DNA of 64,000 nt, from positions 3,354,001 to 3,418,000 of the forward strand of contig NZ_CP069370.1 in the NCBI RefSeq assembly GCF_019623905.1. Reading direction: 5' to 3'. Positions 8,799 to 26,390 of this stretch are shown piece after piece. A model generated the notes under the pieces. The model saw only the letters and a list, made by a program, of their open reading frames with translations. It made no database searches and was not told the DNA's origin. Both the position numbers and the translations under genes were made by a program. The stretch comes from Neotabrizicola shimadae. Lineage in GTDB: Bacteria > Pseudomonadota > Alphaproteobacteria > Rhodobacterales > Rhodobacteraceae. Positions within the stretch are counted from its first letter, which is position 1, and every line of letters starts with the position of its first letter.

Positions 8799-9899
8799 TC
8801 AATATGAAGGCTCCAGCCGCACGCTTGCCGGCGGGCGGTTGTCCTTGACCGGGATCAGGTAGAGGCCCGCGAAGGCTGCCATCGCGCGGGCCGAAGCCGC
8901 CTTGTGCGCGATCCAGCCGCCAAGGCCGCCCTTCTTCTGCGCCTTTTCCATGTCGCGCATGGCGGCATCCATCCGCCGCAGGCCGGGCAGCCAACGCGGA
9001 TGGTCGATGTCGATTTCCACCGGGAAGACCTGGCGTGCGATGGTCGAGGTCTTGCGGTACACCTCCTGATCGTACCAGTCGATGTCGACGCCGAGGGCCT
9101 TGTGGAACTCGGGCCGGGCATGGTCGCGCACCCACATGGTGGAATAGACGGCCACCAGGAAGAAGCGGATCCAGAGCCGCGCCTGCCAGCTTTCGGTGAT
9201 CTTCGGATCGGTGCGCATCAGGAGCGCGAAGGCCTCGCCGTGGCTGAACTCGTCGTTGCACCACTGGCGGAACCACTTGAAGATCGGGTGGAACCGCTGC
9301 TCCGGATGCGCCTCGAGATGGCGGAAGATGGTGATGTAACGGGCGTAGCCGATCTTTTCCGACAGGTACGTGGCATAGTAGATGAAGCGGGGCCGGAAGT
9401 AGGTGTACTTCTTCGCCTTGGTCAGGAAGCCCAGGTTCACCGCCACTCCGGCCTCGCGCAGGGCATCGTTGATGAAGCCGGCGTGGCGCGCCTCGTCGCG
9501 CGACATGTAGCTGAACAGTTCGCAGATGTCGGGGTTGTTGCCGCGGCGCTTCATCTCCTTGTAGAGAACGCAGCCCGAGAACTCGGCGGTGCAGGACGAC
9601 ACGAGAAAATCGATGAACTCGGCGCGGAGTGCCGGGTCCATGCCCTGCCAGTCGATCTGGTCCCAGTCCTCGTTCTTCTTGAAGTGGCCCCTGTTCGGGT
9701 CGCTCTTCATCTGGGCGAGGAGCTTGTCCCAGTCGCCGCGCACCGGGCTGACGTCGATGCGGTCCATCTCGTCGAAATCGGTGGTGTAGAAGCGTGGGTT
9801 GAGAAGTGTGGTCTCGGTCGCCATCGCGGTGGTGTCGAACTGGTCCGAGATTTCGGCGTGCAGTTCGGCGTGGCTTGTGTCGTGGCTGGTGTCCTTCAT
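8799..9899 (-). CDS. acsF: Aerobic Mg-protoporphyrin IX monomethyl ester cyclase
   Basis: Oxygen-dependent di-iron enzyme that forms the fifth (isocyclic) ring of bacteriochlorophyll. The 366-residue protein has the carboxylate/histidine metal motifs of the AcsF family, including FSYMSRDEARH with its glutamate and histidine ligands, and the conserved TLLNPRFYTTDFDEMDRI N terminus. Its ATG overlaps the stop of the preceding small gene (ATGA). The window also contains the oxygen-independent cyclase bchE, so this organism can close the ring with or without oxygen. Confidence 0.97.
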   Translation of the reverse strand: MKDTSHDTSHAELHAEISDQFDTTAMATETTLLNPRFYTTDFDEMDRIDVSPVRGDWDKLLAQMKSDPNRGHFKKNEDWDQIDWQGMDPALRAEFIDFLVSSCTAEFSGCVLYKEMKRRGNNPDICELFSYMSRDEARHAGFINDALREAGVAVNLGFLTKAKKYTYFRPRFIYYATYLSEKIGYARYITIFRHLEAHPEQRFHPIFKWFRQWCNDEFSHGEAFALLMRTDPKITESWQARLWIRFFLVAVYSTMWVRDHARPEFHKALGVDIDWYDQEVYRKTSTIARQVFPVEIDIDHPRWLPGLRRMDAAMRDMEKAQKKGGLGGWIAHKAASARAMAAFAGLYLIPVKDNRPPASVRLEPSY

Positions 9900-10192
9900 G
9901 CTGCCAACTCCTCGCTGAAGGAGAATTCGCAGAGCTCCATGAACTCAAGGTCTCCGGTCAGACGGGTCCACCAGCGTTCCAGTGCGGTGGCGCGGGTGAT
10001 GGTCGCGGTGCGATCCTCGGTGATGACCTCGCCGAAGGCGGCAACGACCGGGGCGCCGTGGACCAGAACCTCGTCGCCGGGATGGACAACGGCGCCGTTG
10101 TTGAAGCGGACGTGAGCGTGCAGGCTTTCGAAGCGGTGCGAGACTTCGATGGTGACAGGCACCTCTTCCTTGGTTCGGGCAAAGATTGCCAT
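9896..10192 (-). CDS. Conserved small protein of the puh operon, function unknown
   Basis: A 98-residue soluble protein with no signal peptide or membrane span, beginning MAIFARTKEEVPV. The central part (HVRFNNGAVVHPGDEVLVHG) reads like a small beta-barrel, and the C terminus is acidic and hydrophobic (LEFMELCEFSFSEELAA). A short gene annotated only as hypothetical occupies this place between puhC and acsF in related clusters. Its stop overlaps the acsF start, so the two are translationally coupled; a role with AcsF is an inference from position. A good AGGGAA ribosome binding site precedes the ATG. Confidence 0.85.
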   Translation of the reverse strand: MAIFARTKEEVPVTIEVSHRFESLHAHVRFNNGAVVHPGDEVLVHGAPVVAAFGEVITEDRTATITRATALERWWTRLTGDLEFMELCEFSFSEELAA

Positions 10193-10204
10193 GATTGCGG
10201 TTCC

Positions 10205-10681
10205 CTATTCTTGTGCTTGGTCGGAGAGCAGCCGTTCGAACGCGGCCTTGTTGTCGTCACCAAAGGCGTAGAGCTCGGCGCTCCAGCCCGTGGCGGGGTC
10301 TTCGGCCACAAGTCGGCCGTTGTCGTAGCGGATGATCCGCACCGGCGGGTTGCCCTCGGTGCGCGCCACCACGCGCGCACGGGCAACCGCCGACTGGATG
10401 ACGGTGATGAACCCGCCGTGGGGCAGATCCATCAGCACCGTGCCGTCGAGGTCCTTGACCACGACGGCCTGGGCGTCCTTGCCTTCTAGGATGAGCGACC
10501 GTTCGGCAACCGGTGTCCCGGCCGCCGGCACGCCTTCGTGCGGGCGTTTCGTGACCACGGCGTAAGTCACGATGATGAGCGAGGCGAGGGCAAGTCCGAA
10601 CATGGCGCGCAGGAGCGCGGCCGGGATCATCTCGCGTTCGCGGTTTGCTGACGGTGTGGGGAGGCTGGGATGGCGTGGCAT
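10205..10681 (-). CDS. puhC: Photosynthetic complex assembly protein PuhC
   Basis: A 158-residue membrane-anchored protein: short cytoplasmic N terminus, one hydrophobic span at about residues 24-44 (RAMFGLALASLIIVTYAVV) and a periplasmic domain. This layout and its place after puhB match PuhC, which supports reaction centre and LH1 assembly. The start follows a strong GAGGAGG ribosome binding site. It is 12 bases downstream of puhB. Confidence 0.9.
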   Translation of the reverse strand: MPRHPSLPTPSANREREMIPAALLRAMFGLALASLIIVTYAVVTKRPHEGVPAAGTPVAERSLILEGKDAQAVVVKDLDGTVLMDLPHGGFITVIQSAVARARVVARTEGNPPVRIIRYDNGRLVAEDPATGWSAELYAFGDDNKAAFERLLSDQAQE

Positions 10682-10693
10682 GTCCTGTCCTCC

Positions 10694-11332
10694 TCACTCT
10701 GCCGCGACAAGCGTACCGGCCGGGCTGGCCAGGTTGATGCGCGGTTCGTTCAACTTGGCTTGGGCGGCATCGGCGAAGATGCGGCCGACGCGCGCCGCAT
10801 CGGGAATGGCGCGGAAGGCCGGCTGGGGCACGCGGAAGTGCCAGGGCCGGACATGCGGCCAGAGCACGGCCCAGGACAGGCGGATGTTGCCATTGGTCGC
10901 GAAGGCCAGCGTGCCGGTCCCGCCGGCCGTGGACGAGGACAGGGCGGCGGCTTCGATGCAGGAGAAGGGGATCGTGTAGGTGATCGGCAGCGCCGCCCCG
11001 ATACGCAGGATGATGCGCGCCGAGGAGATGGAATAGATCGCCGCCCTTGCCTGTGCCCAGGCCAGGACGCGGATCACGCCGTAGGCGGCGAGCGCCAGAA
11101 CAAGATAGGGGATCAGCGTGGCGATCGCGCCGCGCGGGCCGCCATCGGCCCAGGCGGCACCGCTGCGCCAGAGGGCAAGCAGCACCATGTAGCCGGTGAT
11201 CCACCGGATCTTGTAGGCGTCACGCGCCAGGATGGCGGCATCGGGGCTACCCTGCCAGAGAAGCTCTTCGCCGGCGGGAAGCGGGGCCGGAAGTCCCGGC
11301 TGGGCTTCGAAGTCAAAGTCGCGGTCTGACAT
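10694..11332 (-). CDS. puhB: Reaction centre assembly factor PuhB
   Basis: A 212-residue inner-membrane protein with a PH-like domain (DUF2244/PH_2-like layout). The N terminus is charged (MSDRDFDFEAQPG), followed by LLWQGSPDA and about three hydrophobic spans. PuhB is a dimeric assembly factor for the reaction centre. I chose the ATG at 11330-11332 rather than an upstream in-frame ATG, since the upstream 37 residues are low complexity and lie in the hairpin downstream of puhA. Confidence 0.9.
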   Translation of the reverse strand: MSDRDFDFEAQPGLPAPLPAGEELLWQGSPDAAILARDAYKIRWITGYMVLLALWRSGAAWADGGPRGAIATLIPYLVLALAAYGVIRVLAWAQARAAIYSISSARIILRIGAALPITYTIPFSCIEAAALSSSTAGGTGTLAFATNGNIRLSWAVLWPHVRPWHFRVPQPAFRAIPDAARVGRIFADAAQAKLNEPRINLASPAGTLVAAE

Positions 11333-11361
11333 GTCAGACCCTCCGTCCAGAGGTTGGCCGG

Positions 11362-11387
11362 GGCGGCGCGGGCGCGCGCCGCCCCCC
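11362..11387 (-). promoter_or_regulatory. Hairpin between puhA and puhB
   Basis: A very GC-rich perfect 11-bp stem (arms 11362-11372 and 11377-11387, four-base loop) lies just after the puhA stop. No T-tract follows. It probably protects the 3' end of puhA mRNA or attenuates puhB, giving more H subunit than assembly factor. Confidence 0.6.
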
Positions 11388-11393
11388 CTTGGT

Positions 11394-12161
11394 TCAGAAT
11401 CCGCGCTTGCGGCCTTCGGCATAGAGCCAGCCGCCGGCGACATAGGCCGAGATCTTGTCTTCCTCGAGCTTGGTCACCTGGGTCTGGGACCGGGTGGCGG
11501 GGATATTCTCGAACAGGGGCGAGGTGATCGCATTGATCCGCACACGGTCGGCCCAGATTGTGCTCATCGTCATCGGCACAAGCCGGCGCGAGCCCGAGTT
11601 CAGCTCGATTTCCAGGTAACGGACCAGCTGTTCGGGAACGTCCACCCACATGTCCGAAATGCGGCCGACAACCTCCAGATCACCGGCCTGCACTGGCAGA
11701 CCGCGCGGGTCGCGTCCGGCCGAGACCTGCACTTCATGGAGTTGCGACATCGGCTGGATCTTGGGGTTGCCGAAGCCATCAAGTTCCGGTTCATCCCGAC
11801 GCGGCACCCAGGAGGCGGGGCCGACGCCATCCAGCATCGGGTTGCCGGTGGGTACATGAGGGAAGCCCTCGGATGCGGCGGTGCGCGCAAGGGCGAGGTT
11901 GGTGCGGCGGTGCGCGGCCTCGTTCTCGACCGAAGGCGCCGTCACCGTTCCCTTGCCGAAGGGCAGAAGGAAGGTCTTGGGTTTCGGCACCGGGAACGGA
12001 CCCTGGTTCGGCGCCGGAAGACCGTCCTCGGTCTCAAGAGGATAGCCCTCGCGCATGTTTTCGGTCTGCAGGTAATAGATGAGCAGCGCAAAGAAGAGCC
12101 AGAAGCTCCAGATCGCGAGGCTGGCGAGGTCGAAATCGCCGAAGAAGGTTACGCCGACCAT
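11394..12161 (-). CDS. puhA: Photosynthetic reaction centre H subunit
   Basis: The H subunit caps the cytoplasmic side of the L-M reaction centre and helps deliver protons to quinone QB. The 255-residue protein has the single N-terminal span (about residues 12-32, [20 protein letters not shown]) and a cytoplasmic PRC-barrel domain containing the conserved segments [13 protein letters not shown] and [12 protein letters not shown]-like residues (here [12 protein letters not shown]). Start, length and position after lhaA match Rhodobacter PuhA. Confidence 0.98.
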   Translation of the reverse strand: MVGVTFFGDFDLASLAIWSFWLFFALLIYYLQTENMREGYPLETEDGLPAPNQGPFPVPKPKTFLLPFGKGTVTAPSVENEAAHRRTNLALARTAASEGFPHVPTGNPMLDGVGPASWVPRRDEPELDGFGNPKIQPMSQLHEVQVSAGRDPRGLPVQAGDLEVVGRISDMWVDVPEQLVRYLEIELNSGSRRLVPMTMSTIWADRVRINAITSPLFENIPATRSQTQVTKLEEDKISAYVAGGWLYAEGRKRGF

Positions 12162-12176
12162 GATGGTCCTCCGCTG

Positions 12177-13606
12177 TCAGGTCGGGAATTCGGCAAGGCC
12201 GATCTGGGCCTTGCCGGACCCCGGTTGGGATGGAAGCAGGTGGCCGAGCCGGACCAGCGGTCCGAGCACGGCGAGAGTCACGAAAAGAAGTCCGATTTCG
12301 AGGTGGTAGACGACCGAGTAGCCGAGGGCCGGATTGGCGATGGCACCAAGCCAGCCTTCGGCCGCGGCATGAGAGACGCCATCGCGCAGTGCACCGCCGA
12401 GAAAGATCGACAGGCCCGCCGCTGTGGCCTGGGCTGCGCCCCAGGCGCCAAGGGCAAGGCCGGCTGCGGTGCGCGACGGCAAGGTCATCGCCGAGGTGAG
12501 TGTGGCGATGCCGAAGGTGCCGCCGCCAAGGCCGATGGCCGCAGCACCTGCATAGAACAAGGCGGTGCTGCCGAGCGGGGCCGCGAAGATGACGGCGGTA
12601 AATGCCCCGATGCCGAACAGCAGCCCGCGCGCAGCAAGCCGGGCCGGATCGGCGCCGCGCGCCAGCTGCCGGGCCGACCAGAGGAAGCCGACCAGGGCGC
12701 CAAGGCTCCAGGTTGCGGTGAGAAGCGTTGTTGCGCCCACCGACAGGCCAAGTACCTGGCCACCGTAGGGCTCCAGCAGCACGTCCTGCATGTTGAAGGC
12801 AAGCGTGCCGATCACGACCACGACCAGCAGGCGCATGGCCCCGTCTTCCGCCATCAGCCCGGCCCATGCGTCACGGAAGGCGGGCCGGGGTTCGGCGCGC
12901 TCGGCCGCGGTCATCGGGCGGACCTTTTCCTGCTTCCAAAGTGCAATGACGTTAAGGATCAGGGTGGCAGCGCCGCAGCCCTGCACCACGCGGACCAGAA
13001 GGATCGGGTCGTAGTCGCGCAGGAGCCAGCCGACGATGACGGCCGACACGCCCATGCCAAGCAGATACATGATGTAGAGAAGCGCGACGACACGGGGGCG
13101 CGTCTCTTCCGTCGCCCGGTCGGCGGCGAGGGCAAGGCCCGCGGTTTGCGTCATGTGCATCCCGAGGCCGGCCATGAGGAACGCCAGCGCCGCAAGTACC
13201 TCGCCCGCCCAGGCCGGACCCTTGGTCTGGTCGCCTGAAAGCACGATCAGCGCGAAGGGCATGACGGCAAGGCCGCCCATCTGCCAGAGGCTGCCGAACC
13301 AGAGATAGGGCACACGCTTCCAACCGATGGCCGAGCGGTGTGTGTCGGAGCGGTGGCCAAGAAGCGCGCGGAAGGGCGCAACGAGAACCGGGATCGAGAT
13401 CATCAGCGCCACGACCAGCGCGGGCACCGAAAGCTCGACGATCATCACACGGTTCAGGGTGCCAAGCAGAAGCACCTGCGCCATGCCGACCGAGACCTGG
13501 AACAGCGACAGCCGCAGAAGCTGGCCAAGCGGCAGGGAATCCGAAGCGGCATCGGCGAAGGGCATCCAGCTTGCGCCCAGTTGCTGGATGTGACGACGGC
13601 GCAGAA

Positions 13607-13610
<4 letters not shown>
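12177..13610 (-). CDS. lhaA: LH1 assembly protein LhaA (PucC-family transporter fold)
   Basis: A 477-residue, 12-span protein of the PucC branch of the major facilitator fold, needed for LH1 assembly. The start ILRRRHIQQLG, the YLWFGSLWQMGGLAVMPFAL segment and the exact length equal the R. capsulatus orf477 product. The ATG at 13608-13610 overlaps the bchM stop (ATGA). A second PucC-family gene sits at 27952-29235. Confidence 0.95.
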
Positions 13611-22080
<8,470 letters not shown>

Positions 22081-22135
22081 CCGGTGCGCCTTCCCCCCTG
22101 GTGCCCGAGGCAAAGGTGGTCTGCGGGGGCGGAAG

Positions 22136-22153
22136 TGTCAATCAAAACTTACA
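22136..22153. promoter_or_regulatory. PpsR/CrtJ operator upstream of bchF
   Basis: Perfect TGT-N12-ACA palindrome (TGTCAATCAAAACTTACA). It lies 56 bp upstream of the bchF start. Together with the copy at 22277-22294 it fits cooperative repression of bchF and of the divergent ppaA under oxygen. Confidence 0.85.
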
Positions 22154-22276
22154 GTACTTTGGCCATCCATCTTTCATCGCGTCGCGCGCTTGGTACAAGT
22201 CAATCGTGCATCGTACGGATTTTATGCCATATGTATCAGAGTCTTGACTGCAAGTGACAGTCGAGCAACGGCAGGA

Positions 22277-22294
22277 TGTCAATTATTGTAGACA
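22277..22294. promoter_or_regulatory. PpsR/CrtJ operator upstream of ppaA
   Basis: Second perfect TGT-N12-ACA element (TGTCAATTATTGTAGACA), 21 bp before the first ppaA start and 141 bp from the bchF-proximal copy. Distant paired sites allow DNA looping by tetrameric PpsR. Confidence 0.85.
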
Positions 22295-22315
22295 TAGAGG
22301 GTGCGATAGTGTGTC

Positions 22316-23185
22316 ATGGAGCCATGGGGACTCACCCCTTCCATGCGGGGAACTGACGTGATAGGCGTCGGTGGTCCGCGGACCTTGGGTTCGAGGGCGC
22401 ACATGCGTGACATCGGCGGCAACCACGAGCACGACATTGGTCATGTGGGCTATCTTGGTCTCGCCCTTGAGGTCATGGATCGTCTGGCGCGCCGCATGGG
22501 CGGGAGTGACGAACTGCGGAAGGATGTCCTTGACCGGTTGACCGCGCTTGCGATCAAACCTGGCTCCGGTGTGAGCGGCGAAATCGTGGATGCCCTCAGT
22601 GCAGCGCGAGTTTCGGCTTCTCAGGCTGTGGCCACGTACATTCCGGAAGTTGCCCGAGTCCTGGGCCGGGGCTGGGAAGAGGACCGTTACACTTTTGCCG
22701 AAGTTACCATCGGTGCGGCGCGCCTTCAGGAACTTCTGCATCGGTTCCAAGGCGATCTGACTGCCGATTCCGTCGACGGCCGAACCCTTTCCACTGCGCT
22801 GGTCGTCGTGCCGCCGGGCGAGCAGCATACTCTGGGCGCCATGGTGGTCGCGATGATGCTGCGGGAAAAGGGTGTTTCGGTAAACATCCAGTTCGGACCG
22901 GCACTGAGCGATCTGGCCCGCCTCATGGCATCACGGCGGTTTGATGCGGCGCTGGTGTCGGTTGCCAACTCGGACAAGGCTGAAACGGCGGCAAAGGTCG
23001 TGAAGACGATCAAGAACTTGAGCAAAGGCAGAATGCTCGTGGCGGTTGGCGGCCCCGGATGTGCGCAGATGCACGATGCTCTTGTGTCTAGCGGTGTCGA
23101 CCTTATTACAAATGATCTGGAGGCGGTCGTCTCCGGGTTTGGTCTGCAAAAGCAGGAGCCCGACGTGAGTCAGGCGTGGGGCTAG
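22316..23185 (+). CDS. ppaA: Cobalamin-binding photoreceptor antirepressor PpaA/AerR
   Basis: Regulator that binds vitamin B12 and modulates PpsR/CrtJ. The 289-residue frame has a W-EEDRY-FAEVTIG helical part near 120-133, then a B12-binding domain with the ExHxxG signature EQHTLG (His171) and VGGPGC towards the end. Two starts are possible: ATG at 22316, with only a weak distant GAGGG, and ATG at 22403 (MRDIGGNHEH) with GAGGG five to six bases upstream. R. capsulatus AerR is made in long and short forms of opposite effect, and this layout could do the same. It precedes ppsR by 31 bases. Confidence 0.93.
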   Translation: MEPWGLTPSMRGTDVIGVGGPRTLGSRAHMRDIGGNHEHDIGHVGYLGLALEVMDRLARRMGGSDELRKDVLDRLTALAIKPGSGVSGEIVDALSAARVSASQAVATYIPEVARVLGRGWEEDRYTFAEVTIGAARLQELLHRFQGDLTADSVDGRTLSTALVVVPPGEQHTLGAMVVAMMLREKGVSVNIQFGPALSDLARLMASRRFDAALVSVANSDKAETAAKVVKTIKNLSKGRMLVAVGGPGCAQMHDALVSSGVDLITNDLEAVVSGFGLQKQEPDVSQAWG

Positions 23186-23216
23186 AGAGCCCACCCTTTC
23201 TGGAAGGACTGGTGCG

Positions 23217-24632
23217 GTGACATCGGATGGACGGTTCCTGATGAAGCAGGGTAGCCTGCCGGAGGTGCCACCGGAACTCCTTGCCGACGTGGTGACTTCG
23301 GCGAGCGACCTTGCACTGGTTGTCTCGTCCGATCATGTCGTTCTTTCGGCGCTGGCGAACCCGCATGCCGGGTTCTGGGCAAAGGTTTCCCAGTGGAATG
23401 GCGCCTCGCTTGAAAGCCTTCTTACACCGGAAAGCTGGCGTAAGTTCCGTTTCAGACTGGAAAGCGCGGACCTTGAAACGCACCGGGTTCTGGTCATCGA
23501 ACTGACCCATTCCGACGCTGTCAACTTCGAGTTTCCGGTTCGATATGCTGTATCTCGACTGGGCAACGGTGCGGGATGGCTGCTCGTAGGGCGCGACATG
23601 AAGCCGATTGCCGAGTTGCAGCAGCAACTTGTGCAGGCGCAACTGGCTCTGGAGCGGGATTACGAAGCGCAGCGTGAGCTGGAGACCCGCTATCGTGTGC
23701 TTATGGAGGCCTCGCCTTCGCCGCAATTGATCGTGTCGGTCGCGTCTGGAAAGATTGTCGATCTGAATGCCTTGGCCGCAGACCTCGTGGGCGCGCCACG
23801 CAGTGAGCTTCTGGATGCGCCACTGGCGCAGGAGTTCGAGGGCCGCAAGCGCGGCGAGCTGATGGAGAACCTGGCTCGGCTGGCAGCGGACGATCCGGCA
23901 GGCACTCCTGACCTTATGGTCCGGCGCAACCGAAAGAGAGTCACCGTTTCGGCGACGGCCTTCCGGGCCGCCGGTGACAAATTGCTGCTGTGCCGTCTGG
24001 ATCTGACCGAGAGCAGCCGCGAGCAGCGGAGCAATCTGGCCGACATGGCCGAGAGGCTGTTCCAGAAGGGAATCGACGCCAAGGTGTTTCTGGACCTTGA
24101 TGGCGTGGTCGTCGTGGCGAATGAATCTTTCCTGAACCTGACAGACAGCGGCAGCCTTGCCATGGTCCAGGGCCGGTCCTTCGCCGACTTCCTGTCTCGC
24201 GGCGCCATCGACCTGCGTGTGCTTCTGGACAACGTGCGCCGAGTCGGCCACTTGCGGCACTATCCGACGCGCCTGAACACGGATTTCTCCGGGCAGGTCT
24301 CTGTCGAAATTTCCGCCACGATGTTTCAGGACCGGACGAACCCCTGCATCGCATTGGTCATCCGTGACTCGAACCTGGCGGATGCAACACGAATCATCCC
24401 CGGCCCGGCAGGCAACGAAGGTTTGCGCAATGTGATGCAGATGGTGGGCTATTCCACGCTGCGGGACATTGTGAATGAAACAACGGAAATCATCGAGAAG
24501 ATGTGCATCGAGACGGCTCTTGAGCTTACCGGGAACAACCGGGTGGCAGCCGCCGAACTGCTGAGCCTGTCTCGTCAGTCCCTTTATGTGAAGCTGCGCA
24601 AGTTCGGTCTTCTGAACAAGGCGGGGGATTGA
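23217..24632 (+). CDS. ppsR: Redox-responsive photosynthesis repressor PpsR/CrtJ
   Basis: DNA-binding repressor of bch, crt and puf genes under oxygen, recognising TGT-N12-ACA. The 471-residue protein has an N-terminal PAS-like domain, a coiled Q-linker (about 130-160, LQQQLVQAQLALERD), two PAS domains and a C-terminal Fis-type helix-turn-helix (GNNRVAAAELLSLSRQSLYV). Cys259 and Cys430 appear equivalent to the redox cysteines C251 and C424 of R. sphaeroides PpsR. Start is a GTG at 23217, or an ATG at 23241 (MKQGSLPEV). Its operators are seen at seven promoter regions in this window. Confidence 0.97.
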   Translation: MTSDGRFLMKQGSLPEVPPELLADVVTSASDLALVVSSDHVVLSALANPHAGFWAKVSQWNGASLESLLTPESWRKFRFRLESADLETHRVLVIELTHSDAVNFEFPVRYAVSRLGNGAGWLLVGRDMKPIAELQQQLVQAQLALERDYEAQRELETRYRVLMEASPSPQLIVSVASGKIVDLNALAADLVGAPRSELLDAPLAQEFEGRKRGELMENLARLAADDPAGTPDLMVRRNRKRVTVSATAFRAAGDKLLLCRLDLTESSREQRSNLADMAERLFQKGIDAKVFLDLDGVVVVANESFLNLTDSGSLAMVQGRSFADFLSRGAIDLRVLLDNVRRVGHLRHYPTRLNTDFSGQVSVEISATMFQDRTNPCIALVIRDSNLADATRIIPGPAGNEGLRNVMQMVGYSTLRDIVNETTEIIEKMCIETALELTGNNRVAAAELLSLSRQSLYVKLRKFGLLNKAGD

Positions 24633-24654
24633 TCCGCCTGTTTCCGGGTCGCGC

Positions 24655-24668
24655 TTGATCTGCATCAA
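24655..24668. promoter_or_regulatory. FNR (FnrL) box upstream of bchE
   Basis: Perfect TTGAT-CTGC-ATCAA, centred 60 bp before the bchE ATG. It is centred about 41 bp upstream of a predicted start near 24703, the normal position for class II FNR activation. It explains oxygen-off induction of the oxygen-sensitive cyclase. Confidence 0.9.
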
Positions 24669-24687
24669 GTCGTGTCGGCGCCTGAGG

Positions 24688-24705
24688 TGTAAACTTAAGT
24701 TTACA
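24688..24705. promoter_or_regulatory. PpsR/CrtJ operator upstream of bchE
   Basis: Fully palindromic TGTAAACTTAAGTTTACA, the most symmetric PpsR site in the window. It contains the likely -10 element TAAACT (24690-24695), so bound PpsR would block polymerase that FnrL recruits. Confidence 0.9.
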
Positions 24706-24721
24706 CAATGGGAGCGCGGCC

Positions 24722-26386
24722 ATGCGGATCGTCTTCGTCCATCCGAACTATCACTCCGGCGGGGCAGAGATCGCGGGTAACTGGCCGCCGGCTTGGGTGG
24801 CCTATCTAGCGGGAAGTCTGAAGAGCGCAGGCTTTGACGATATCCACTTCATCGATGCGATGACTCACCACGTGGGGCACGATGCGCTACGCGCGCGTTT
24901 GGCGGAGTTGAAGCCCGACATCATCGGTTGCACCGCCATCACACCTTCGATCTACGAAGCCGAAGAGGTGCTGAAGATTGCGTCAGAGGTGGCACCACGT
25001 GCCTTGCGAGTTCTGGGCGGCATCCATGCGACCTTCATGTTCCGTCAGGTCCTGTCGGAAGCGCCGTGGATTGACGTCATCGTGCGGGGCGAGGGCGAGG
25101 AGATCATGGTCAACCTCGCAGAAGCCGTGCGTGAGGGGCGTTTCGACGAGGACCGCCGCAAGATTCGGGGGCTCGCCTTCCGCGATGGTGAGGAGATTGT
25201 TTCAACCCAGGCCGCGAGCACCGTGAAGAACCTGGACGGCATAAAGCCCGACTGGTCGATCCTGGAATGGGACGCCTACATCTACATTCCTCTGGGCGTG
25301 CGGGTGGCCATCCCGAACATGGCGCGGGGATGCCCCTTCACTTGTTCCTTCTGCAGCCAGTGGAAGTTCTGGCGCGACTATCGCGTGCGTGACCCGAAGA
25401 AGGTCGCAGACGAGATCGAGGATCTGGTAGCGAACCACGGCGTCGGCTTCTTCATCCTGGCCGACGAGGAACCCACCATCAACAAGAAGAAGTTCGTCGA
25501 GTTCTGCCAGGAGCTGATCGACCGCGGGCTGAACAAGCGGGTGAAATGGGGCATCAACACCCGGGTCACCGACATCTACCGCGACCGTGACATGCTGAAG
25601 TTCTACCGCGAGGCGGGGCTGGTGCATGTGAGCCTTGGCACCGAGGCCGCGGCGCAACTGAAGTTGGACCTGTTCAACAAGGAAACCACCGTCGCGCAGA
25701 ACAAGGAGGCGATCCGGCTTCTGCGCGAGGCCGACATCTTCACCGAGGCGCAGTTCATCGTCGGGCTGGACAACGAGACAGCCGAGACGCTGGAGGAGAC
25801 CTATCGCATGGCGTGGGACTGGCAGCCCGACCTCGCCAACTGGTCGATGTATACACCCTGGCCGTTCACACCGCTGTTCCAGGAAATCCGCGATCAGGTC
25901 GAGGTGTTCGATTACTCAAAGTACAACTTCGTGACACCGATCATGAAGCCCGCAGCGATGACACGCGGGGCGCTTCTGGAGGGGGTGCTGAAGAACTATC
26001 GCCGGTTCTACATGAAGAAGGCGCTATTCCATTACCCTTGGCGCGGAACCGGCTTCCGTCGGCGCTATCTGCTGGGATGCCTGAAGGCCTTCCTCAAGGC
26101 CGGTGTTCAGCGCAGCTTCTATGACCTTGGCAAGCACGGCTACTTCAAACCGGTCAAGCGCGACAATCTGGATTTCGGCTTTGACGAGACGCGGGGGATT
26201 GCCGAGGCACAGATGGCGGATTGGGAAGCCTCAGCTGACAAGGCACGCAAGCATCGCGAGCGGCAGGAGGCCGTGCGAGCGCAGATGAAGGAGCGGGCCG
26301 AGGAACGGAAAGGGTTCAGCATGCCCGACGAGAAGGTCATGGCCTGCGGCGGTGGTGCGCAGCAGATGGTCGAACCGGCCGAGTAA
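24722..26386 (+). CDS. bchE: Anaerobic Mg-protoporphyrin IX monomethyl ester cyclase
   Basis: Oxygen-independent cyclase using radical SAM and cobalamin, with water as the oxygen source for the C13-1 oxo group. The 554-residue protein has an N-terminal B12-binding-like domain ([19 protein letters not shown]) and the radical SAM motif GCPFTCSFC, with cysteines at 204, 208 and 211. The C terminus is a BchE-specific basic helical tail. Preceded by an FNR box and a perfect PpsR palindrome; first gene of bchE-bchJ-bchG-orf-bchP-idi. Confidence 0.98.
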   Translation: MRIVFVHPNYHSGGAEIAGNWPPAWVAYLAGSLKSAGFDDIHFIDAMTHHVGHDALRARLAELKPDIIGCTAITPSIYEAEEVLKIASEVAPRALRVLGGIHATFMFRQVLSEAPWIDVIVRGEGEEIMVNLAEAVREGRFDEDRRKIRGLAFRDGEEIVSTQAASTVKNLDGIKPDWSILEWDAYIYIPLGVRVAIPNMARGCPFTCSFCSQWKFWRDYRVRDPKKVADEIEDLVANHGVGFFILADEEPTINKKKFVEFCQELIDRGLNKRVKWGINTRVTDIYRDRDMLKFYREAGLVHVSLGTEAAAQLKLDLFNKETTVAQNKEAIRLLREADIFTEAQFIVGLDNETAETLEETYRMAWDWQPDLANWSMYTPWPFTPLFQEIRDQVEVFDYSKYNFVTPIMKPAAMTRGALLEGVLKNYRRFYMKKALFHYPWRGTGFRRRYLLGCLKAFLKAGVQRSFYDLGKHGYFKPVKRDNLDFGFDETRGIAEAQMADWEASADKARKHRERQEAVRAQMKERAEERKGFSMPDEKVMACGGGAQQMVEPAE

Positions 26387-26390
26387 CGGC

